Source of the DNA: Oscillospiraceae bacterium
Lineage (GTDB): Bacteria; Bacillota; Clostridia; Oscillospirales; Ruminococcaceae
Direction of reading: 5' to 3'
NCBI GenBank assembly: GCA_017828975.1
Contig: JAGAJN010000012.1
Span: 62,001-126,000, forward strand
Length of the DNA stretch: 64,000 nt
Program-made: the position numbers and the translations under genes
In this document: in pieces, positions 57,979 to 64,000 of the stretch
Numbering within the stretch: the first letter of the stretch is position 1
Layout: each line of letters begins with the position of its first letter
The notes under the pieces: model-generated
Database searches by the model: none
What the model was told of the DNA's origin: nothing
The model's input: the letters and a program-made list of their open reading frames with translations, nothing else

Positions 57979-59184
57979 ATGAGTAAGAAAAAATCAAGGG
58001 CTTCCAAGCGCAGCAAGGCTTTAAAGAAGCAAAGGGCTGCAGCTGCCAGCAAAAGGGAAGCCGATGCAAATAAAAAGGTCACCGAAAAAAAGGCGGATAA
58101 GCCAAAAAAGGACATAAAGATGCCGATGTCCGACCTGCTGAAAATAGTAGGCGTTTTTGCTGCTGCGGCGGTAATGCTGGTCGTTGGACTTTGGGCGTTC
58201 AAGGCTGCCGAGGGGCACAGCATTTTGTCGCAGAGAAACGAGCTTTCATCGGCGGGGATAGACAGTTATCTGGAGGCTGATGTAAACGGCATCAAGCAGT
58301 ATGTACATATTCGGGGACAGAATAAAAATATGCCGATGCTGCTCATATTTCCCGATTATCCCGGCTATCTTTGCGCATCTTCCGATTATCTGCTGGGAAG
58401 TGAGCTGGAATCCTACTTTACCGTGGTTACATGGGATATGCGGGGCACGGGTCAGACAGAGGTGCTGAATGCCGAAAACGGTATTGACAGCGGCAGTGAG
58501 TTTACTTATACCGACATTGCCGATGATGCACAGGGAATCTGCGATTACGTTCGCACAAGGCTGGGCAGAGAGGACGACCGCTTTATCGTGCTGGGATATT
58601 CATGGGGTTCGGCTGCGGCTGCGGATTTCGCAAGACGGTATTCGGGATATGTAAGTGCCTATATCGGTGTTTCGCAGATAGCCGACCTCAGACTTGGCAT
58701 TACCTCGGGACTTATGGACGAAGCACAGAATAGGCTCAGCGGCGGCAGCGTTGAGAAATTCAACGAATATGTTGACGCCGTAAAGCTGGTAAATGCCGAG
58801 GAGAAAACAATTTCGGCTGAGGCTTTAAGGAATGCGGCGGAAATGCTGGGCAGCAAGTATGCACCGTCGCTGTATGATATTGACGTATCGCCGTTCTGCG
58901 GAAGAAAGGCTTATTCGGCGTTCAAGACTGCTCCAAAGCGGACAGATGCCTATCTCAGGAGCATAGGCGAATTTAACGGGTCGAACTTTACTTCCTGCCT
59001 TGCGCTGGTGAATTTCCATCTGGTTTACGGCGAAAATGACCGTATAACGCCTGTGACAACGGCAGAGCCTTATCTCGGCAGCGGCGAAAGGATCTCCCGT
59101 ATCGAAGGAGCGGGTCATGAGCTGCTGTTTGAAAATTTCTCGGAAACGGCTGATATTATAAGGAAAATAGTCTACGGAAGCTGA
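57979..59184 (+). CDS. Membrane-anchored alpha/beta hydrolase
   Basis: 401 residues: a long basic Lys/Ala-rich N-terminus (about 1-50), one membrane helix (about 52-72), then an alpha/beta-hydrolase domain with oxyanion-type FPDYPGY, the elbow GYSWGS (nucleophile Ser), Asp in YGENDRIT and catalytic His in GAGHELLFEN. WDMRGTGQTE is typical of proline iminopeptidase-like hydrolases. ATG 57979 has GGAGGG 5 nt upstream. Substrate unknown. Confidence 0.85.
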   Translation: MSKKKSRASKRSKALKKQRAAAASKREADANKKVTEKKADKPKKDIKMPMSDLLKIVGVFAAAAVMLVVGLWAFKAAEGHSILSQRNELSSAGIDSYLEADVNGIKQYVHIRGQNKNMPMLLIFPDYPGYLCASSDYLLGSELESYFTVVTWDMRGTGQTEVLNAENGIDSGSEFTYTDIADDAQGICDYVRTRLGREDDRFIVLGYSWGSAAAADFARRYSGYVSAYIGVSQIADLRLGITSGLMDEAQNRLSGGSVEKFNEYVDAVKLVNAEEKTISAEALRNAAEMLGSKYAPSLYDIDVSPFCGRKAYSAFKTAPKRTDAYLRSIGEFNGSNFTSCLALVNFHLVYGENDRITPVTTAEPYLGSGERISRIEGAGHELLFENFSETADIIRKIVYGS

Positions 59185-59242
59185 CAGCTATTAATATCCA
59201 CAATTTTCCTGTGATAAATTCAAGAAAATTCATAAAAAACCC

Positions 59243-59271
59243 TTGTTATTTTTTGAGAAATCGGTTATAAT
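59243..59271 (+). promoter_or_regulatory. Promoter of the ireB gene
   Basis: TTGTTA (59243-59248), 17-nt spacer, TATAAT (59266-59271). Confidence 0.8.
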
Positions 59272-59344
59272 ATAATCGGAGCGGAAATATAATCGTAGCA
59301 CAAGGCATGTTTTCCGTACCGTGTTTTTCAAAGGAGGCATTTGA

Positions 59345-59590
59345 ATGAACGAACAGACTATGACTTTTTCCGTTCATGAGGACAGAGAAGGTCAGCTGAG
59401 AAAAAATCTTACCACCATATACGACGCCCTCCGCGAAAAGGGTTACAACCCCATCAATCAGATAGTAGGCTACATTCTTTCAGAGGATCCGACATACATA
59501 ACGACCTACAACAACGCACGAAGCCTTATCCGTCATATTGACAGAGATGAGCTGCTGCAGGTGTTAGTTAAGTCATATCTGGGTGAATGA
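59345..59590 (+). CDS. ireB: IreB family regulatory phosphoprotein (UPF0297)
   Basis: 81 residues with the family pattern [54 protein letters not shown]. In Enterococcus IreB is phosphorylated by the IreK Ser/Thr kinase and modulates cell-wall precursor control. ATG 59345 has AAAGGAGG 8 nt upstream. It is alone between its own promoter and terminator, unlike the usual alaS-ireB-yqgF order. Confidence 0.92.
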   Translation: MNEQTMTFSVHEDREGQLRKNLTTIYDALREKGYNPINQIVGYILSEDPTYITTYNNARSLIRHIDRDELLQVLVKSYLGE

Positions 59591-59598
59591 TTTTTGAC

Positions 59599-59634
59599 GG
59601 GGTGTGCCAATATTGTTGGTGTGCCCCCTTTTTT
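59599..59634 (+). terminator. Terminator of ireB
   Basis: Stem GGGGTGTGCC/GGTGTGCCCC with G-U pairs, 15-nt loop, then CTTTTTT. Confidence 0.82.
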
Positions 59635-59646
59635 GTCGGTGTTATC

Positions 59647-59694
59647 GTAACGGCACAGTTACAACGGTTACAAAACTGTACCGCTTTGTAACCG
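59647..59694 (+). promoter_or_regulatory. Operator-like inverted repeats upstream of the PdaA-like gene
   Basis: CGGTTACAAA (59665-59674) and TTTGTAACCG (59685-59694) form a perfect 10-bp inverted repeat with a 10-nt centre. A second GTAAC/GTTAC pair lies at 59647-59662. Together four GTTAC-type half-sites occur within 48 nt, ending 8 nt before the -35 box. This looks like a binding region for a dimeric regulator. Confidence 0.55.
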
Positions 59695-59702
59695 AAAAGT
59701 TC

Positions 59703-59731
59703 TTGGATTTTTATTCCGCAAATGCTATAAT
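59703..59731 (+). promoter_or_regulatory. Promoter of the PdaA-like gene
   Basis: TTGGAT (59703-59708), 17-nt spacer, TATAAT (59726-59731). Confidence 0.82.
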
Positions 59732-59811
59732 ATGCTTGTGATATGAAAATGGTTTTCGGAGATGATAATTTTAACCGAAATCAATCGGAATATCACAAAG
59801 GAGCATAGGCA

Positions 59812-60783
59812 ATGAAGTTAAAAGGATTTTTCGCCGTGCTTTCCGCAGCGTCCCTGCTGTGCGGCTGTACGGCTGCGGATATGGATCTCGGTTCGGTCAC
59901 GGAGGACGAAGCGGCGGTTTTTGAAACTGCGGAAAATGTCCCTCAGACAGCGGCTGTTATCGCCGAAACGACTGTCCCCGAGGAAGAAATAGTATCTGCG
60001 GGAATACCAATGCTGAGCGAAACCAAACCTGAAGAACCCGCCGAAACCTCCCCGAAGCTTACGGACGAGGAGATATGCGCTCTCGACTGCGAGAAAAAGG
60101 GCTACGGTCAGGGCTTGCAGGTAGATGAACTGAACCGTCCCTTAGGCGGGCTGATGTTCAATGCCGACTATACAAAGTATGACGGCTATGCGCTGGACGA
60201 ATCGGAAAAAGCCGCAAATGAGATCTATCTCACCTTTGACCAGGGATATGAAAACGGCTTTACCGCACCTATACTCGATACCCTGAAGGAGAAAAACGTT
60301 AAGGCGATATTCTTCCTGACGGGGGATTATGCCGAGAGAAATCAGGAGCTTGTCAGACGTATGATAGACGAGGGACACGTTCTCGGCAATCACGGAATGA
60401 AGCACGCTTCCATTCCAACTCTTTCCGCCGAATCCATTGAAAAGGCGGAAAATGAAATAATGTCGCTTCACGAGTATGTGAAGGACACCTACGGCTATGA
60501 AATGAAGTATTTCAGACCGCCTTGCGGGGAATATTCGGAGAGATCCGTTGCTATTGCCCAAAGGCTGGGGTATAAGACGCTGTTCTGGTCATTCGCTTAT
60601 GCGGACTGGGACGTGAACAACCAGCCCGACTGTCAGGCGGCTTTTGAAAGGATAAGCGGGGCAGCCCACGGCGGAGGGATATTCCTTCTGCACAGCGTTT
60701 CCGAAACAAACTGCGCCGTTCTTCCTCAGGTCATCGACAGCTTCCGTGAACAGGGCTTTGAGCTGACTGTTCCGTCAATTTAA
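59812..60783 (+). CDS. Secreted PdaA-like polysaccharide deacetylase lipoprotein (CE4)
   Basis: 323 residues: lipobox SLLCGC (C19), Glu/Thr-rich linker (about 30-80), then a CE4 domain: TFDQGYENGFT (motif 1, with DQ instead of the usual DD), GNHGMKH (metal His pair), RPPCGEYSER (motif 3), and a late LLHSVSETN His. The TFD-x-GYENG form is typical of PdaA, which deacetylates muramic acid in spore cortex; whether this protein has that role depends on spore formation, not shown here. The start ATG 59812 has AAAGGAG upstream. Confidence 0.88.
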   Translation: MKLKGFFAVLSAASLLCGCTAADMDLGSVTEDEAAVFETAENVPQTAAVIAETTVPEEEIVSAGIPMLSETKPEEPAETSPKLTDEEICALDCEKKGYGQGLQVDELNRPLGGLMFNADYTKYDGYALDESEKAANEIYLTFDQGYENGFTAPILDTLKEKNVKAIFFLTGDYAERNQELVRRMIDEGHVLGNHGMKHASIPTLSAESIEKAENEIMSLHEYVKDTYGYEMKYFRPPCGEYSERSVAIAQRLGYKTLFWSFAYADWDVNNQPDCQAAFERISGAAHGGGIFLLHSVSETNCAVLPQVIDSFREQGFELTVPSI

Positions 60784-60886
60784 GCCAATCAACGTTTTGG
60801 GGCTTCACTGAGCCTTGAAATGTATTGATATATCCGACCGGCTAATGCAGATAGTCGGTTTCCGGACTCCTTGTTTTTATTTGATT

Positions 60887-60923
60887 TTGCGGATCGTTTC
60901 ACCGGACGGTCCGCAATTTTTTT
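60887..60923 (+). terminator. Terminator of the PdaA-like gene
   Basis: 11-bp stem (TTGCGGATCGT/ACGGTCCGCAA, one G-U pair), 8-nt loop, seven T residues. It lies 104 nt after the stop codon. Confidence 0.9.
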
Positions 60924-60956
60924 GTCCGCAAAAAGCTATAAATTATGAAAAAACTA

Positions 60957-60985
60957 TTGACAGTGGTTATTATATGTGATATAAT
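60957..60985 (+). promoter_or_regulatory. Promoter of the 255-residue gene
   Basis: Perfect TTGACA (60957-60962), 17-nt spacer, TATAAT (60980-60985) with an upstream TG (TGATATAAT). Confidence 0.92.
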
Positions 60986-61025
60986 ATCATATATGCAAAA
61001 CACGTTTATAAATGGAGGGCGGAAA

Positions 61026-61793
61026 ATGGCTTTATCGGTAAAGGTTACAAGGGATAAGGACGGAAATGTTGTTTACAGGATAGATAATATTCCCAACGAA
61101 CCCGCTCCCACGCCCGATTTGTCGGTAGTCGGGACGGAATTTCGTGAGCTGAATGTAAAAGGCTTGTTCTGCTATGGGCTAAAGGTCATTGTAAGGCTGA
61201 TAAAGCATTTTGGATATGACCCGGGCAGATGGCGGGAATTTCTCACGGGAATGAGCGATTACACCCTCATAGACGAGCAAAATTCCATAGGCGGGAGATT
61301 TTCAAAGCATTGGGAGATGTTCGATTATTCGCCAAGCGAAATCCTTATCCCCATAATTTATCCCAAGAATAATGTTAAAAACTTTTATCCCTGTGATAAC
61401 TGCGGGCAGGTGAAATGGCTTTACGGTGCGTATGAAGATGAATCCTTCTGTCTGAATTTCAAAAACTGCGGTTATGTAAAGGACCATTACCGTTATAACC
61501 GTCCCGATAAAAATCAATATTCGGTGGGGAAGTATAGGGAGTATTACGACCTTTATATGGAAACGGATATTGATCTTCTGCGGGTGATTTACGACACAAT
61601 GCTTATAACAGACTATTCTTCAACATATGAAATGTTTAACGGTGACCGTATGCCGATCATTGCGGATATTTTGGGCGTTTGCAAAAGGCTTGGTATTGAG
61701 CCGCCCGATTTTGGCGGGATTCCCGATGAGGGTTTTGGAAAGGGAAAGGAAAACAGCTTTGATTGTATCGGGCTGATAAACGGGGAAACATAA
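61026..61793 (+). CDS. Unknown 255-residue cytoplasmic protein
   Basis: Start ATG 61026 (MALSVKVTRDKD) has GGAGGGCGG upstream; the longer open frame runs through the consensus promoter and is rejected. The protein begins with a beta-hairpin-like segment (DKDGNVVYRIDNIPN), is rich in Tyr, Asp and Asn, and has a C-x2-C pair (CDNCGQ) with two more Cys (SFCLNFKNC) that could bind zinc. Between a PdaA-like and an alpha-galactosidase gene, but with its own promoter. Function not recognised. Confidence 0.65.
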   Translation: MALSVKVTRDKDGNVVYRIDNIPNEPAPTPDLSVVGTEFRELNVKGLFCYGLKVIVRLIKHFGYDPGRWREFLTGMSDYTLIDEQNSIGGRFSKHWEMFDYSPSEILIPIIYPKNNVKNFYPCDNCGQVKWLYGAYEDESFCLNFKNCGYVKDHYRYNRPDKNQYSVGKYREYYDLYMETDIDLLRVIYDTMLITDYSSTYEMFNGDRMPIIADILGVCKRLGIEPPDFGGIPDEGFGKGKENSFDCIGLINGET

Positions 61794-61844
61794 TTAGCCG
61801 AATAAACAGATCAGTTTGAAAAATCCTAAATTTGCCGATTTCTC

Positions 61845-61873
61845 TTGAAATCATCAAAAATATCTGATATAAT
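61845..61873 (+). promoter_or_regulatory. Promoter of the alpha-galactosidase gene
   Basis: TTGAAA (61845-61850), 17-nt spacer, TATAAT (61868-61873) with an upstream TG. Confidence 0.85.
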
Positions 61874-61918
61874 AAGTTAGAAATATCGCCCGCACACACG
61901 GGAGAACGGAGAAATACT

Positions 61919-64000
61919 ATGTCGATTATTTACAATGAAGCGTCAAAAATGTTTTCGCTTTACGCTAAGGATACCCTTTACGCACTTGCTGTTGTTGATG
62001 AGGGCTATCTTTCCCATGTTTATTATGGAAAGACCGTCCCCGACAGCGACCTTACATATCTGCTGAGATTGGACGAAGGACCCTTTTATCCCTCGAAAAA
62101 CCGCCGTGAAACAGCCTCCTTTATGGACTGTCAGCCCTTTGAATATCCCTGCTACGGTACGGGAGATTACCGTGAATCCTGCCTTATGGTTATGGACAAG
62201 GACGGTATGTCCGCCTGCGACCTGAGATATGTTTCCCACAAGATTTACAAGGGCAAGCCCAAGCTTGAGGGTATGCCCGCTACCTTTGCCGAGGAAAATG
62301 AGGCTGAAACTCTGGAGATAATCATGCTGGACAAGCATCTGGGAATGGAAGCTGTTCTCGTTTACACCGTGTTTGAGGAGCTTAACGCAATTACACGTTC
62401 CGTAAGGATAACCAACAAGGGCAGCGACCCCTTCAAGCTTACAAGAGTTCTTTCCATGTGCGTGGATTTTGAAACGGATAAGTTCGATATGATAACCCTG
62501 AACGGCTCATGGGCAAGAGAACGTGCCCTTGAACGTGCAAGGCTGCATTGCGGAAAGCAGTCTGTTGACAGCGCAAGGGGCGAATCCTCGCATCAGAGCA
62601 ACCCGTTCTTTGCTCTCGTTTCACCCAATGCCGATGAGGATATGGGCGAAGCATACGGCTTCAACTTTGTTTACAGCGGAAACTTCTTTGCACAGGCAGA
62701 GGTAACGCAGTTTGAGCGTACTCGTGCGGTTATGGGCATAAATCCTTTGGATTTTGCGTGGCTTTTGGAAAGCGGAGAAACCTTTACCGCTCCCGAGGTG
62801 GTTATGGTATATTCCGCAAACGGTATCGGAGATATGTCCAGAACATTCCATGACCTGTACAGAAAGCATCTTATCAGGGGCGAATATAAGAACAAACGCC
62901 GTCCCGTGCTCATCAACAACTGGGAGGCGACCTATTTCGATTTTGACACGGACAAGCTTATCTCAATTGCAAAGGAAGCGTCCAAGCTGGGAATTGAAAT
63001 GCTGGTTATGGACGACGGCTGGTTCGGTCACAGAAGCAGTGATGATTCATCTCTCGGAGATTGGTTTGTCAACGAAAACAAGCTGAAAGGCGGCTTAAAG
63101 TATCTCGTTGACGAGGTGAACAAGCTGGGAATGAAGTTTGGTATCTGGTTTGAGCCTGAGATGATCTCCCCTGACAGCGACCTTTACAGGGCGCACCCCG
63201 ACTGGGCTATTCAGATACCCGGACGTGTATCGACTCAGAGCAGGGCGCAGTTTGTTCTTGACTATTCCAGAAAGGAAGTCAGGGACCATGTTTACGGAAT
63301 GCTGAGAAAAATCCTCGACAATGCAAATATTGAGTATATAAAGTGGGATATGAACCGTCAGCTTACTGAGGTTGGCTCGACTGTTTTACCTAAGGACAGA
63401 CAGCGTGAGCTTTGGCACAGATATGTTCTGGGCGTTTACGATTTACAGGAGCGTCTGACCACCGATTATCCGCATATTTTGCTGGAAAACTGTTCGGGCG
63501 GCGGTGCGAGATTTGACCCCGCTATGCTGTATTATTCGCCGCAGATATGGACTTCCGACGACACCGATGCGGTGGAGCGTCTGAAGATACAGTACGGAAC
63601 ATCTATCTGCTATCCGCCCTCTGCAATGGGTGCGCACGTTTCCGATTGCCCCAATCATACCGTCGGACGAGTTACTCCCTTTGAAACAAGGGGATATGTG
63701 GCAATGGTCGGCACATTCGGCTATGAGCTGGACGTTACACGTATCCCGCAGGAGGACAGAGATGCTATTCCCGGTCAGATAGAGATGTTCAACAAGTTCA
63801 ATCCTCTCGTAAGAAACGGCGATCAGTACCGTATCGGAAATGTCAACGAGGACAACACTTGGGACGCTTGGATGTTCGTTGCAAAGGACAAGTCCGAGGC
63901 AATGCTGACGGTCGTTCAGGTGCTGGCTCGTCCCAATTACAAGAGCAGAAATGTCAAGCTGAAAGGTCTTGACCCCAAGGCTATGTACAGAAACGAGGAA
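61919..64000 (+). CDS. GH36 alpha-galactosidase, 3' end cut by window
   Basis: Frame from ATG 61919 (MSIIYNEASKMFSLYAK) stays open for 694 codons to the edge; usual length is about 720-740, so only a short C-terminus is missing. N-terminal beta-sandwich, then the barrel: NNWEATYFDF, MDDGWFGHR, FGIWFEPEMI, the nucleophile Asp in KWDMNR, CSGGGARFD and the acid/base Asp in WTSDDTDA. It hydrolyses alpha-1,6-galactosides such as raffinose or galactomannan side chains. No signal peptide, so cytoplasmic. ATG has a weak site (GGAGAAA). Transporter genes are not in the window. Confidence 0.92.
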   Translation, partial: MSIIYNEASKMFSLYAKDTLYALAVVDEGYLSHVYYGKTVPDSDLTYLLRLDEGPFYPSKNRRETASFMDCQPFEYPCYGTGDYRESCLMVMDKDGMSACDLRYVSHKIYKGKPKLEGMPATFAEENEAETLEIIMLDKHLGMEAVLVYTVFEELNAITRSVRITNKGSDPFKLTRVLSMCVDFETDKFDMITLNGSWARERALERARLHCGKQSVDSARGESSHQSNPFFALVSPNADEDMGEAYGFNFVYSGNFFAQAEVTQFERTRAVMGINPLDFAWLLESGETFTAPEVVMVYSANGIGDMSRTFHDLYRKHLIRGEYKNKRRPVLINNWEATYFDFDTDKLISIAKEASKLGIEMLVMDDGWFGHRSSDDSSLGDWFVNENKLKGGLKYLVDEVNKLGMKFGIWFEPEMISPDSDLYRAHPDWAIQIPGRVSTQSRAQFVLDYSRKEVRDHVYGMLRKILDNANIEYIKWDMNRQLTEVGSTVLPKDRQRELWHRYVLGVYDLQERLTTDYPHILLENCSGGGARFDPAMLYYSPQIWTSDDTDAVERLKIQYGTSICYPPSAMGAHVSDCPNHTVGRVTPFETRGYVAMVGTFGYELDVTRIPQEDRDAIPGQIEMFNKFNPLVRNGDQYRIGNVNEDNTWDAWMFVAKDKSEAMLTVVQVLARPNYKSRNVKLKGLDPKAMYRNEE

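Noticed and set aside
1-64000. Prophage, insertion sequence or integrative element
   Set aside because: No transposase, integrase, capsid or conjugation gene and no attachment-site repeats were seen; gene content is mostly core.

Overview
The window looks like chromosome of a gut or rumen Gram-positive anaerobe of the class Clostridia, most likely a Ruminococcus-type Oscillospiraceae. The basis is gene content: a meso-DAP-type MurE (DNPR motif), the SCIFF peptide with its radical-SAM maturase, an IreB-family protein, a short SRP RNA beside dnaX-ybaB-recR, indolepyruvate ferredoxin oxidoreductase, and several secreted lipoproteins with Thr/Glu-rich linkers next to glycan-active domains. Most genes have a clear AGGAGG-like site, and many units have a sigma-A-type promoter (TTGNNN, 16-18 nt, TATAAT) in AT-rich spacers plus a strong intrinsic terminator. 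No tRNA, rRNA, insertion sequence, phage gene or CRISPR array was seen. The genus is an inference; no 16S gene is present.

Layout. 1-6780 (minus): division and cell-wall cluster mraZ-rsmH-ftsL-like-PBP-murE-murF, driven by a promoter with three 10-bp MraZ-type operator repeats. 7029-7598: HD-domain gene. 7764-11718: asp23-like, fakA-like, a GH5-like lipoprotein and a polysaccharide deacetylase, which look like one operon. 11736-12752: an acidic repeat protein and a self-contained unit for a 48-residue protein. 12873-17158: iorA-iorB-paaK-ACT, for oxidising arylpyruvates to aryl-acyl-CoA. 17541-20848: secreted G5/3D protein, purA and a lone type IV pilin-like gene. 21016-24132: two unknown proteins and a microbial poly(ADP-ribose) glycohydrolase-like protein, the best candidate for an undescribed system. 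24240-25227: three small conserved-looking proteins. 25429-33852: phosphodiesterase, SGNH lipoprotein, nadE, thyA, a small membrane protein, pfkA and a PAS-GGDEF-EAL protein.

34103-39325: two-component pair, polA and a RimI-like acetyltransferase. 39332-44981: acyl-CoA ligase, a lipoprotein and a Cache-GGDEF-EAL receptor. 45136-50358: GHL10-type lipoprotein and a giant GHL10-like/amidase cell-wall enzyme. 50440-51255: AraC-GGDEF fusion. 51279-54027: scfB, scfA, TIGR04086-like membrane protein, yajC. 54032-57809: recR, ybaB, dnaX, a TPR protein and SRP RNA. 57916-64000: alpha/beta hydrolase, IreB, PdaA-like deacetylase, an unknown protein and a GH36 alpha-galactosidase cut by the window edge.

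Main themes are peptidoglycan synthesis and remodelling, c-di-GMP signalling (three GGDEF proteins, two also with EAL), secreted glycan enzymes and core information processing. Starts were moved from the longest ORF wherever a ribosome binding site or promoter position argued for it. Regulatory sites and hairpins were read by eye, so strengths and transcription starts are inferred.
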